DNA of 62,915 nucleotides, taken from positions 1 to 62,915 of the forward strand of contig JAPLDL010000011.1 of NCBI GenBank assembly GCA_026391735.1, in the 5' to 3' direction. Source of the DNA: Bacteroidota bacterium (GTDB lineage: Bacteria > Bacteroidota > Bacteroidia > Bacteroidales > FEN-979). Below the pieces are notes generated by a model, which saw only the letters and a list, made by a program, of their open reading frames with translations, did no database searches and was not told the origin of the DNA. A program made the position numbers and the translations under genes. This document shows, piece by piece, positions 44,231 through 52,819 of this stretch (positions within the stretch are counted from its first letter, which is position 1; each line of letters starts with the position of its first letter).

Positions 44231-46006
44231 TCAGGTATTTTTAATTTTAAAAACAGACCAAGCCATCAGGTAAGGGATGATGGTCAAAGATGCGGCTACC
44301 GAGATCCTGAGAAGTATCATATGAGGATATAAAATCCATAGGAGTGTATAAGGAAACACGAGCAGGAACAACAAGGCAAAAGACCTGACCATCATCGGGT
44401 TTACTGAAAATAATTTCGCATATCCGGCATATACGCCTCCAACAAGTGCACCTTCCTTGCTGCGGTACAGGTCCCTTCCTGTTCTAAGGCCGATAACACT
44501 CTTTCGGATGCTGTAAATGAAATAGATGAGGAAGCCGATATACATCCATATCAGCAGCCGCAGCCAGGTATCGACCGGGAGAGAGGCCATCTGGCCGACA
44601 CAGAATAATGCTCCGAGCAAAGGCACCCAGGGAACAAAAGGTGTTTTAAACGGTCTTGGGATGTCGGGGCGTTTTTTTCTGAGGAAGATGATGCTGATAC
44701 ACACGATAGTGAAGGCAAGCAGCGTTCCGATAGAGACCAGCTCACCCAGTATGCTTATAGGAAGAATGCCTGCCAGTATCATGGCAACAAGTCCGGTAAG
44801 CATGGAACTGATGTAAGGGGTCTTGAATTTTTTATGAACTCTTGCGAATACCTTGGGAAGCAGGCCGTCTTTGGCCATGGTATAAAAAATCCTTGGCTGG
44901 CCAAGAAGCATCACCAGAATGACCGAACTAAGCCCGGCAAGTGCAGCGATCTTTATAATTGGTCTCAGCCAGAACATTTTATCTCCCATGGAATCTACTC
45001 CAACGGCAACAGGGTCGGGAACCAGAAGCCTGGGATATGCGATTATACCGGTAAGTACAATGGCAACCAGGATGTAAAGGATCGTTGATATTCCGAGTGA
45101 TCCGAGGATACCGATGGGCATATGTTTCTGGGGATTTTTAGCTTCCTGGGCCGCGGTTGATACGGCGTCGAACCCTATATAGGCAAAGAAGATCACGCCC
45201 GCCGCCCTGAATATCCCCGACCAGCCGAAGTGCCCCCACTCACCTGTATTTGGCGGAATGAATGGTTTCCAGTTGACAGCTTTCACAAAGAAAAAGCCGA
45301 TCACTACAAAAATGATGATCACCCCGACTTTGGTAATGACCATGACATTATTGAAACTGGCCGATTCCTTTATGCCGATGATTAGTAAAAGGGTAAGGAC
45401 GGCAATGATGAACATGGCAGGAACGTTCATGATGGCATGAGTTGTGGGAAGAGAGGCCACATCCACTCCCTGTTTGGTCAGGAGATTAACCAGGTCAGCC
45501 GTTTTTGGGACCCAGCTGATCGGGCCCGGGGGATCGATCAGCGTAGTTCCGGATGCGGCTGTGAACTGGACGGGCAGGTTTACTCCCAGGTCCTTAAAGA
45601 AGCTTACCATGTACCCCGACCATCCAACCGAAACGGTTGAAGCTGCGAAAAGATATTCAAGGATAAGGTCCCAGCCGATGATCCAGGCAAGGAACTCACC
45701 AAGCGTAGTATAAGCATAGGTATAAGCGCTGCCTGAAATCGGGATCATGCTCGCAAACTCGGCATAACAAAGTCCGGCAAAAGCGCATGCAATCCCTGAA
45801 ATGATGAAAGAGATCACGATAGCAGGGCCTGCATACTGGGCTGCCGCCTGTCCGGTGAGAACAAAAATCCCGGCTCCGATGATCCCACCGATACCCAGAG
45901 TAGTCAGGTTTGTTGCCGTCAGGGCTTTTTTAAAACCCTGTTTGTTATCGGCAGCTTCGTCGAGAAGTTCCTGGATAGGCTTAATTGTGAACAGTTTACT
46001 GCCCAT
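44231..46006 (-). CDS. Amino-acid permease (APC) fused to a C-terminal PspC domain
   Basis: A 591-residue inner-membrane protein. Residues 1-500 are an APC permease of the cationic-amino-acid-transporter type: TM1 motif GIGGIIGAGIFVLTG, then PAIVISFIISGIACAFAGLC and about 12 helices. After a basic linker (SVIGLRTGRDLYRSKEGA) residues about 510-585 look like a PspC domain (GALVGGVYAGYAKLFSVNP, MVRSFALLFLLVF). PspC is normally a stress-sensor subunit acting with PspA. The fusion is unusual. The gene lies between ptb and buk on the same strand, so amino-acid import feeding the acyl-CoA pathway is the natural reading. Confidence 0.85.
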   Translation of the reverse strand: MGSKLFTIKPIQELLDEAADNKQGFKKALTATNLTTLGIGGIIGAGIFVLTGQAAAQYAGPAIVISFIISGIACAFAGLCYAEFASMIPISGSAYTYAYTTLGEFLAWIIGWDLILEYLFAASTVSVGWSGYMVSFFKDLGVNLPVQFTAASGTTLIDPPGPISWVPKTADLVNLLTKQGVDVASLPTTHAIMNVPAMFIIAVLTLLLIIGIKESASFNNVMVITKVGVIIIFVVIGFFFVKAVNWKPFIPPNTGEWGHFGWSGIFRAAGVIFFAYIGFDAVSTAAQEAKNPQKHMPIGILGSLGISTILYILVAIVLTGIIAYPRLLVPDPVAVGVDSMGDKMFWLRPIIKIAALAGLSSVILVMLLGQPRIFYTMAKDGLLPKVFARVHKKFKTPYISSMLTGLVAMILAGILPISILGELVSIGTLLAFTIVCISIIFLRKKRPDIPRPFKTPFVPWVPLLGALFCVGQMASLPVDTWLRLLIWMYIGFLIYFIYSIRKSVIGLRTGRDLYRSKEGALVGGVYAGYAKLFSVNPMMVRSFALLFLLVFPYTLLWILYPHMILLRISVAASLTIIPYLMAWSVFKIKNT

Positions 46007-46073
46007 AGGCTTGGTTTTACAAAATTATGGCCGGCTTAGCCAAGCTGAAATTGTTTTCTGCTGATGGCATTCA

Positions 46074-46997
46074 TTATATAGCTGCTGCCATGATGATGGA
46101 AGCCTGTTTGGATTCTTCGGTATCGGAACGGGATGTGAGAACAATAGGAGCTGCGGCTCCGAGAACGACGGCTGCGAGTTGTGCGTTTGCTGAGAACCCC
46201 CATGACTTATACAGCATGTTTCCGGCTTCTATATCAGGTGCGATTAAAAGGTCGGCATCTCCGGCTACCTCACTAACAATTCCTTTGTGTTTTGCACTGG
46301 CGGCACTTACGGCATTATCGTAAGCAAGGGGGCCATCAATGATGCAGTTTTTAATTTGTCCGCGCTGGTTCATCTTGGCAAGCAGAGCAGCTTCGGTAGT
46401 GGCGATCATCGCTTCATTCACCATCTCAACAGCTGCAAGAACGGCAACTTTAGGTTTGATATATCCAAGCTTGTTCATAAACTCAACCGCATTATTGACG
46501 ATAGCGACCTTGGTCTTGAAATCCGGAGCGGGGATCATTGCGGCATCGCTTAGTCCCAGGAGTTTGTGGTAGGTAGGGATTTCGAACAATGCAAAATGGG
46601 AGAGTACATCGCCCTTTCGCAAGCCGTTTTCTTTGTCAAGCACTCCTCTGAGAAAAGTCGCGGTTGAAACAAAGCCTTTCATAAGGATGTCGGCCTGTTT
46701 CTCCCTGACCATAGTCACGGCTTTTCTGACTGCAAGTGTATCAACTTCTTCGTTGATGATTTTCATCTTGCTTACATCCAGGTTTAATTTAGCTGCAATG
46801 TCTTTTATTTTTTTCTCATTGCCGATGAGCACGGCTTCAACAAGGCCCATTTTATCAACAGCACAGATTGCCTCCAGGCAGTGTTCGTCATGCGCAACAG
46901 CGACGGCTAAGCGTTTTTTTCCTGACTTCTTTGCTAATACCTGAAGTTCTGTGAGTTTTTTGAGTACGCCAAGTTTGGTTTCAGTTTGGGTAGTCAT
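46074..46997 (-). CDS. ptb: Phosphate butyryltransferase
   Basis: A 307-residue PTA/PTB-family enzyme that converts butyryl-CoA (or a branched-chain acyl-CoA) and phosphate to the acyl phosphate. Family segments include AVAVAHDEHCLEAICAVD, ADILMKGFVSTATFLRGVLD, ILLAPDIEAGNML-like (LLIAPDIEAGNMLYK) and VLTSRSDTEESKQASI near the C-terminus. Together with buk it recovers ATP. The operon ptb - APC/PspC - buk - S9 peptidase runs leftwards; the start is 155 bp from the divergent tnaA. Confidence 0.94.
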   Translation of the reverse strand: MTTQTETKLGVLKKLTELQVLAKKSGKKRLAVAVAHDEHCLEAICAVDKMGLVEAVLIGNEKKIKDIAAKLNLDVSKMKIINEEVDTLAVRKAVTMVREKQADILMKGFVSTATFLRGVLDKENGLRKGDVLSHFALFEIPTYHKLLGLSDAAMIPAPDFKTKVAIVNNAVEFMNKLGYIKPKVAVLAAVEMVNEAMIATTEAALLAKMNQRGQIKNCIIDGPLAYDNAVSAASAKHKGIVSEVAGDADLLIAPDIEAGNMLYKSWGFSANAQLAAVVLGAAAPIVLTSRSDTEESKQASIIMAAAI

Positions 46998-47123
46998 AGT
47001 CTGTTTCCTCCTAAATTTTATTTTATTTTGTTATGTTTTATCGGGTATCTCCGACATAGCAAACCTACGGCATTTTTGCCATCTGGACAAACTTTACGAT
47101 AAAAATCATTTGAAAAAAATCTA

Positions 47124-47131
47124 TACCTTTG
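47124..47131 (+). promoter_or_regulatory. TAnnTTTG promoter box for tnaA
   Basis: TACCTTTG lies 21 bp before the tnaA ATG and continues as GCCGCACTAAA, almost identical to the box before tRNA-Pro. TTTG at 47109-47112 is too close for a standard -33 element. No leader peptide with a Trp codon of the tnaC kind was seen in the short leader. Confidence 0.55.
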
Positions 47132-47152
47132 CCGCACTAAAACACTTACGTT

Positions 47153-48526
47153 ATGGAACTTCCCTTTGCAGAATCGTACCGTATCAAAATGATTGAACCT
47201 ATCCGCCGCAGCACCCGGGCTGAAAGGGAACAATGGATCAAAGAAGCCAAATACAACCTGTTTAACCTGAAAAGTGAGTATGTTTTTGTAGATCTGCTAA
47301 CCGATTCAGGAACAGGAGCTATGAGCGACAGGCAATGGAGCGAGATGATGCTGGGCGATGAAAGTTATGCTGGCGCTTCTTCCTTCCAAAAATTCAAAAA
47401 TGCCATCACCGAGATAACCGGGTTTGAATATGTACTACCTGCACACCAGGGAAGAGCTGCTGAAAATGTATTGTTTTCAGTCCTGGTTAAAGAAGGAGAC
47501 ATTGTCCCGGGAAATTCTCATTTTGATACTACAAAAGGCCATATTGAATTCCGCAAGGCCAAGGCTGTGGACTGCACAATCGACGAAGCATTTGATACTA
47601 CACTGATACATCCTTTCAAAGGAAATGTAGATCTTGAAAAGCTTGAAAAAGTGCTTAAGCAGAGCGGGAATAAGGTGCCTTTCATCATCCTGACGATCAC
47701 CTGCAATTCTTCAGGTGGCCAGCCTGTTTCACTTGAGAATATGAAAGCTGTAAGGGAGATGGCCAACAAATACGGAATAAAGGTAGTTATGGATTCTGCC
47801 CGTTTTGCCGAGAACGCCTATTTCATCAAACTCAGGGAAGAAGGATGCCAGGATAAATCGATCCGTGAGATCGTAAGGGAAATGTTTTCCAATGCCGATG
47901 CCATAACAATGAGCGCAAAAAAGGATGCTATTGTAAACATCGGCGGGTTCATTGCTATGCGGGAGAAAGAGCTTTTCTGCAGTTCCAGCGTTTTCGAGAT
48001 CATGTATGAAGGGTATCTTACTTACGGCGGACTTGCCGGCCGTGACCTTAATGCAATTGCACAGGGCCTTTATGAGGGTACCGAATTCGAATATCTGGAG
48101 ACCAGGATAAGACAGGTGGAATACCTTGGCAATAAACTTCTTGAGTACGGTATCCCCATTCAGCAACCAATTGGCGGGCATGCGATCTTTGTTGATGCAA
48201 AACGATTCCTTCCGCATATCAGAAAGGAAGAATGCGTGGCTCAGACTCTTGCCGTTCAGCTTTATATAGAAGCTGGCATCAGAGGTGTTGAAATAGGCAC
48301 AATTCTAGCCGACCGGGATCCGGTGACCCGCGAGAACCGTTTTCCCGAGCTTGAGCTGATGAGGCTCGCCATCCCCCGGAGGGTATATACCAATAACCAT
48401 ATGGATCTGGTTGCTGCAGGCCTTAAAAATCTCTGGGACAGGAGGAACACAGTTAAAACCGGCTTCAGGATCACAAAAGAAGCCCCTATTATGCGGCATT
48501 TTACTATTGAACTGGAAAAGGTCTGA
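47153..48526 (+). CDS. tnaA: Tryptophanase
   Basis: A 457-residue PLP beta-eliminating lyase. The PLP lysine is Lys257 in MSAKKDA. Two features separate it from tyrosine phenol-lyase: it has GVEIGT where TPL has SMERG with the phenol-binding Arg, and MRHFTIEL near the end, with His where TPL has Phe. LTDSGTG, HQGRAAEN, DSARFAENAYFIK and LTYGGLAGRDL are also conserved. It would degrade tryptophan to indole, pyruvate and ammonia in the cytosol. It is 155 bp from ptb, divergent, and 4 bp before the sulfoxide reductase. Confidence 0.95.
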   Translation: MELPFAESYRIKMIEPIRRSTRAEREQWIKEAKYNLFNLKSEYVFVDLLTDSGTGAMSDRQWSEMMLGDESYAGASSFQKFKNAITEITGFEYVLPAHQGRAAENVLFSVLVKEGDIVPGNSHFDTTKGHIEFRKAKAVDCTIDEAFDTTLIHPFKGNVDLEKLEKVLKQSGNKVPFIILTITCNSSGGQPVSLENMKAVREMANKYGIKVVMDSARFAENAYFIKLREEGCQDKSIREIVREMFSNADAITMSAKKDAIVNIGGFIAMREKELFCSSSVFEIMYEGYLTYGGLAGRDLNAIAQGLYEGTEFEYLETRIRQVEYLGNKLLEYGIPIQQPIGGHAIFVDAKRFLPHIRKEECVAQTLAVQLYIEAGIRGVEIGTILADRDPVTRENRFPELELMRLAIPRRVYTNNHMDLVAAGLKNLWDRRNTVKTGFRITKEAPIMRHFTIELEKV

Positions 48527-48530
48527 TCCC

Positions 48531-48986
48531 GTGGAACCGGCCCGCAAGATTGCAAGATACGGAAGGCTATTCACTCAACTTCAGGAGCTGCTTACCAGAA
48601 CCCCTGACCAGGATGCCCGTATGACAACGATTGTGGCAATACTCCACAATAAAATGGAGTATTTTTACTGGACAGGATTTTATATGATGGTGGATGGTGA
48701 GTTGACCGTAAGGACATACCAGGGGCCGCTTGCATGCCAGATTTTGAAAAAACATACAGGGGTGTGCTGGGCAGGAATAGACCGGGAAATGACCGTGGTA
48801 GTTCCTGATGTTAATAAGTTCCCGGGTCATATCGCCTGCGATTCTGCATCGAAATCAGAAATAGTTGTCCCCCTGAAGAAAAGAAACGGAGAAATATACG
48901 GCGTCCTTGATATCGACAGCAAGTCGTTGAACTCTTTTGATGCTGTTGATGCTGAATGGCTTGAAAAAATCATCGCCCTGATTTAA
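48531..48986 (+). CDS. msrC: Free methionine (R)-sulfoxide reductase (GAF domain)
   Basis: A 151-residue GAF-fold enzyme that reduces free methionine-R-sulfoxide. The three characteristic cysteines are present: GPLAC, GVCWAG and FPGHIACDSASKSEIV. Length is normal if the start is GTG at 48531 (MEPARKI), 4 bp after the tnaA stop; the longer open frame from 48411 runs antiphase within tnaA and is not supported. The tight spacing means tnaA and this gene are probably one operon, which ties oxidative-damage repair to tryptophan breakdown. Confidence 0.88.
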   Translation: MEPARKIARYGRLFTQLQELLTRTPDQDARMTTIVAILHNKMEYFYWTGFYMMVDGELTVRTYQGPLACQILKKHTGVCWAGIDREMTVVVPDVNKFPGHIACDSASKSEIVVPLKKRNGEIYGVLDIDSKSLNSFDAVDAEWLEKIIALI

Positions 48987-49036
48987 ATCCTTATAATTTC
49001 GTAGTTCGTAAGTTGTATATTTTTTAACCCGGCCTG

Positions 49037-49597
49037 ATGAATTTCATTGAACTTTTATTAATTGCAATCGGTCTTTCCATGGATTGCTTTGCAGTGTCAT
49101 TGAGTTTCGGGGCCCAGAAAAAACTGAACAGGAACGACATTCTTAAATTTTCATTCTTTTTCGCTTTTTTTCAGGCTTTGATGCCGGTTATAGGATGGAT
49201 GGTAGGTAATGCAGTCAACATTTACCTTTCTGATGTTGACCACTGGATCGCCTTCGGAATACTGGCAGCAATCGGTCTCCGAATGATCTACGAGGCTTTC
49301 GGGAGCGAAGATAAAAAACGGTCTGTCGATATACGTGAATGGAAAATACTGTTGACCCTTTCCCTGGCAACCAGTATTGATGCGCTAATAACCGGAGTCA
49401 GTTTCGGGTTTATCAAGGTCAATATCCTTCTTGCAGTAATAACCATTGCCCTGATCACTTTTCTGAATTCAGTCGCAGGAGCGTATGTAGGTAAACGATC
49501 AATTCATATCTCTCCAAAAGGGGCAGAAATTATCGGGGGGCTGGTACTTATCGGGATAGGTGTTAAAATCGTCCTTCAACATTTGTCAATTATCTGA
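49037..49597 (+). CDS. mntP: MntP-type manganese efflux pump
   Basis: A 186-residue six-helix membrane protein with the MntP signatures: IGLSMDCFAVSLSFGAQKK near the start and its repeat SLATSIDALITGVSFGF in the fourth helix, each contributing an acidic residue for Mn(II). The usual alanine after the first Asp is Cys here. It would export manganese from the cytosol. No yybP-ykoY riboswitch fits in the 50-bp gap upstream. Confidence 0.92.
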   Translation: MNFIELLLIAIGLSMDCFAVSLSFGAQKKLNRNDILKFSFFFAFFQALMPVIGWMVGNAVNIYLSDVDHWIAFGILAAIGLRMIYEAFGSEDKKRSVDIREWKILLTLSLATSIDALITGVSFGFIKVNILLAVITIALITFLNSVAGAYVGKRSIHISPKGAEIIGGLVLIGIGVKIVLQHLSII

Positions 49598-49620
49598 TCT
49601 CGAATTAAACTTTCTTTCAA

Positions 49621-50109
49621 ATGTCAACAATCAGGATCACAAAGGAATTCAGGTTTGAAGCTGCACACGCGCTTAAAGGGTACGATGGTCCATGCAGGAA
49701 TGTGCACGGACATTCATATGAACTTGCTGTGACGGTCTCCGGATCCCCTATCAGCGATAGGAAATCGGCCAAATACGGTATGGTAATGGATTTCGGCGAC
49801 CTTAAATGTTTGATCAAAGCAAATATAATTGATGTTTTCGACCATGCCCTTATTTTGCATTCAAACCTCAGAGAAGAACATCGTATTCCTTCCGGAGAAC
49901 CGTTTACCAATGTTGTTTTTGTAGATTATCAGCCTACCAGCGAAAATATTCTTATCGACATGGTCGGGAGGATAAAGAAACTTCTCCCTGAAAATATCAG
50001 GCTTCACCATCTGGCATTACGCGAAACATCCACATCGTATGCCGAATGGTATGCGTCAGACCAGGTCATTTCCCTGCCTATTTCGGGAGCAGATGAATAT
50101 CAACCGTAG
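49621..50109 (+). CDS. queD: 6-carboxytetrahydropterin synthase / PTPS family protein
   Basis: A 162-residue tunnelling-fold enzyme, somewhat longer than typical QueD (about 120). Zinc histidines are in FEAAHAL and NVHGHSYEL, and the catalytic Cys is in GPCRNVHGH, as in QueD and PTPS; LRETSTSYAEW carries the late Glu. The expected reaction is formation of 6-carboxytetrahydropterin for queuosine. It is 23 bp from mntP. The final 32 bp overlap the 3' end of the convergent anti-sigma-like gene. Confidence 0.9.
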   Translation: MSTIRITKEFRFEAAHALKGYDGPCRNVHGHSYELAVTVSGSPISDRKSAKYGMVMDFGDLKCLIKANIIDVFDHALILHSNLREEHRIPSGEPFTNVVFVDYQPTSENILIDMVGRIKKLLPENIRLHHLALRETSTSYAEWYASDQVISLPISGADEYQP

Positions 50110-50650
50110 GGTCGTCATTGTCAACCTTGATTATAACAGCTTCGGATGAAGCAGAATCCTGGTTATAAAAAGAAGGCATGAAATTTTTTGTTATATCCGT
50201 TCCTGGAAGAGGATTGACACGCAGGAAATAATTGCCGTGAATTATCCCGCTGAAACGGTAATACCCGTTGTTGTCGACAGGGGCTGTCTGAATCAGAATC
50301 ACAGTATCATACGGTTTGGCTTTATCATAAACCTGAAACAGGAAGGCAGTCCCCCTGCTTATCCGGGTTTCACCAGCATAAGCATGACCGCTTATATTGT
50401 GTTTATGCGAGTAGGAGAACCAGATCATAATAAGAAGCAGTACCATGGCTGCTGTTGCCAGCAGGGGGTATAGGTTGGGTGAGCGGGAAAATACAGAAAA
50501 CCTCTCTTTAAGGCTGGAAAATTTGCTTTTATCCAATTCCGCAGGATGCAATTCGGCCTTTACCTTTTCCCAGGCCTGACCTGGAGGTGGCGGCTCGAAT
50601 CCGGTAAAAGCTTTCCTGTAAATGTCTTCTATGTTATCCTTTTCCTCCAT
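50078..50650 (-). CDS. Anti-sigma-like single-pass membrane protein with carboxypeptidase-regulatory/SdrD-like domain
   Basis: A 190-residue protein. The cytosolic part (1-60) contains the motif IEDIYRKAFTGFEPPPPGQAWEKV, of the type that precedes many Bacteroidota anti-sigma TM helices. The TM helix is about 61-79. The periplasmic domain (86-188; ISGHAYAGETRI, DTVILIQTAP, GYYRFSGIIHGNYFLRV, MPSFY) is a beta-sandwich module resembling residues 217-324 of the T9SS cargo in the same operon. It lies 4 bp after its ECF sigma gene, so it is its likely regulator. Its C-terminal 32 bp overlap convergent queD. Confidence 0.75.
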   Translation of the reverse strand: MEEKDNIEDIYRKAFTGFEPPPPGQAWEKVKAELHPAELDKSKFSSLKERFSVFSRSPNLYPLLATAAMVLLLIMIWFSYSHKHNISGHAYAGETRISRGTAFLFQVYDKAKPYDTVILIQTAPVDNNGYYRFSGIIHGNYFLRVNPLPGTDITKNFMPSFYNQDSASSEAVIIKVDNDDPTVDIHLLPK

Positions 50651-50654
50651 ACTG

Positions 50655-51185
50655 CTATAATATTCTTCGTAAAATTTTTCTCATTGACGCTTTGGCTCTC
50701 CATAACTGTGATTTTGAGGTGTTCTCAGAGATCCCCAGAATCTCACCGATTTCCCTGTGATTGTATCCGTCAATAACATACAGGTTAAATACAGTTCTGT
50801 AACCGGTTGGAAGTCCCTGGAGTATCTTCAGCAGTTCGTTGTGTGAAAGTTTTGACAAGGCATCTTCCTGAATGGTTGCATCAGCAGATTCAAATTTCAG
50901 GCTGACCTCGTTCTGAAACTTCAGCTGCTTTGTATAATAATTGATGGCAGTATTTACAAATATTTTGTGAATCCAGCCGTCGATCGCTTCTTTTGAATGA
51001 AGATGTGAAAGGTTTTGAAAGACTTTAATAAATCCTTCCTGCAAAATATCCTGGGCTTCCATCCTGTTTCCGGCATACCGGAGGCAAACGCCGAACATAC
51101 TTGCTGAATACGCTTTGTACAAGGCTTCCTGGGCGCGTGGTTCGTTCTTAAGACATAGTTCAATTACCTCGGCCGAGACAGTCAT
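50655..51185 (-). CDS. ECF sigma factor (second of the operon)
   Basis: A 176-residue sigma-70 family protein of the ECF group. Region 2: LYKAYSASMFGVCLRYAGN and AQDILQEGFIKVFQNL; region 4: GYRTVFNLYVIDGYNHREIGEILGIS (shown in part), NTSKSQLWRAK. Start at ATG 51185 (MTVSAEV); the longer frame from 51227 adds an unconserved hydrophobic stretch. It is followed after 4 bp by the membrane protein at 50078-50650. It is about 50% similar by eye to the other sigma at 54218-54778, so the two probably arose by duplication within the locus. Confidence 0.93.
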   Translation of the reverse strand: MTVSAEVIELCLKNEPRAQEALYKAYSASMFGVCLRYAGNRMEAQDILQEGFIKVFQNLSHLHSKEAIDGWIHKIFVNTAINYYTKQLKFQNEVSLKFESADATIQEDALSKLSHNELLKILQGLPTGYRTVFNLYVIDGYNHREIGEILGISENTSKSQLWRAKASMRKILRRIL

Positions 51186-51256
51186 AAAAAGCTGTTGAAT
51201 GAAACTAAGGGCAAACGAAGTTAACAAAAATCCCTGCTTGCAGAAATAAAATCACC

Positions 51257-52819
51257 TCAGTATTTAATGATCTTGTAATTAAATACATTGTCTCCTTTAA
51301 GTGACCTGATTATCAGGATATACATTCCGGGAGAAAGAGAAGACAAGTCTGTCCTGATCAGGCAGGATCCGGGGTTGTAATGTGATACAGACTGCAGCAA
51401 AGGAACTGATTGAAGCGAATACACGGTTAAAGAGAGATCAACAGGGTTATGAACAGTAAGGTGAATCCCAATAGCTTCCGCTGAGGGATTGGGATAAGGA
51501 GAGCCCGCATCAATATCATCATGTTTCCCGGGTTCATTTATCCCTGTGATATTATGATCATAGATATCCAGAACCAAGGTGTCGATTACAGGTTCCTGAT
51601 TACTGATACTGACATGGGTGTATTTTGAAAAACGCCCTGTTGATTCGACAAACAGCAGGTAATTTCCGTATGGTATATTTGGAAAGCTGAAATTTCCGGA
51701 TTCATCGCAAAGGGAGTATGTTATCAGGTTTTTCAAAGAATCAAGCAAGAGGACTTCGCTGCGGAAAAGTTCGAATGCGCCGGACGTCTGGGTATGACGT
51801 TGAACTTTCCCTGAAATTTTACCTGAACCAATCAGACTGTCATTGACAGGTTTAAAATAAATGTCAAAGTTATAGATGCTTGTATCGGAAATCTCCAGTA
51901 ATTGAGACTGCTGCCAATAAGTTTCATGAATATAATAAGCCGGGGAATATTTCCGGGAGTTCCGGGAGCCATTTGTCAAAGCAGTTTTAACAATATAATC
52001 ACCTGGGAGCAGATGGGGGAAAGAGAAATATCCAAGATAAGTGAAAGCCATCGTGTCGAAAGCAATAATATGGTTATTCACCAGGCGGTAAAGATAAGCT
52101 ACAGCGGTATCACCGGTACTTTCCGGATTATTAATCGGATGGTCACCGGCAAAAACATGCCCTCCGATGCTGTAATACTTTGGACTGTATATAAAGATGC
52201 AGGAAGAATCAGAACAGGGTGTATCAAGGTTATCCCTGGTGATAGTGAGGCATGCCTGGTAATGTGCCGACCCTGCATAAACATGAACGGGGTTCCTTTC
52301 GGTTGAAGATGAACCGTCGCCAAAATTCCACACCCAGTGGTCAGGGTTCCCGGCCGAAAGGTCAAAGAACCTGTAAAGGTTCGGTGTAGCAGAAGAGGAA
52401 TCCAGTTCGGCAATGAAATCAGCTCTGCACTGCGGGTTGAAAGATTCGCAAATAAAGAAGTTAATGATGATACTATATGATTGTATAGGTTGTGACTGAT
52501 GGTGAAGGATATTGTGACAGTCGTAGGCACCGACCGACACTGTATCGCCCAATCCGGGAAGTTCATGAATCGTATCGGCATAATTCCCGCTTGTATCAGT
52601 ATACACAGTCTTGCTGTAACCGATATAAGACACATTCACGAATACACTGTGATTTTTAACAGGTTTCCCGGTGGAGTCATTCAGAATTTTGCCGGAGACA
52701 GTTATACTTATCGCTTTAAGCTGGCTGGAAGCTGCAGGTTGTCCGTTGGCCGGCAGGAACGAACCTGTTAAAAATATTGCAAGAACAAATAAGAGAAAGT
52801 ATATAATCTTCACCTTCAT
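51257..52819 (-). CDS. T9SS-secreted protein with PKD domain
   Basis: A 520-residue secreted protein. Signal peptide residues 1-26 (FLPANGQ). Domains: an Ig/Cna-B-like module (about 38-125), a PKD domain (about 133-210; WVWNFGDGSSSTERNPVHVY), an SdrD/regulatory-like module (about 217-324; IGGHVFAGDHPI, GYFSFPHLLPGDYIV, YSPAYY), a second such module (about 330-420), and a T9SS sorting domain (SPYPNPSAEAIGIHL, GMYILIIRS, NYKIIKY). Its third module resembles the periplasmic part of the membrane protein at 50078-50650. Its start overlaps the stop of the upstream barrel/anti-sigma gene (ATGA). Probable surface-exposed binding protein. Confidence 0.87.
   Translation of the reverse strand: MKVKIIYFLLFVLAIFLTGSFLPANGQPAASSQLKAISITVSGKILNDSTGKPVKNHSVFVNVSYIGYSKTVYTDTSGNYADTIHELPGLGDTVSVGAYDCHNILHHQSQPIQSYSIIINFFICESFNPQCRADFIAELDSSSATPNLYRFFDLSAGNPDHWVWNFGDGSSSTERNPVHVYAGSAHYQACLTITRDNLDTPCSDSSCIFIYSPKYYSIGGHVFAGDHPINNPESTGDTAVAYLYRLVNNHIIAFDTMAFTYLGYFSFPHLLPGDYIVKTALTNGSRNSRKYSPAYYIHETYWQQSQLLEISDTSIYNFDIYFKPVNDSLIGSGKISGKVQRHTQTSGAFELFRSEVLLLDSLKNLITYSLCDESGNFSFPNIPYGNYLLFVESTGRFSKYTHVSISNQEPVIDTLVLDIYDHNITGINEPGKHDDIDAGSPYPNPSAEAIGIHLTVHNPVDLSLTVYSLQSVPLLQSVSHYNPGSCLIRTDLSSLSPGMYILIIRSLKGDNVFNYKIIKY

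Noticed and set aside
47001..47152. tnaC-like leader peptide before tnaA
   Set aside because: No short ORF with a Trp codon and downstream boxA-like element in the short transcribed leader.
49598..49620. Manganese riboswitch for mntP
   Set aside because: The gaps before and after mntP are 50 bp and 23 bp, too short for yybP-ykoY, and none of its conserved loops is seen.
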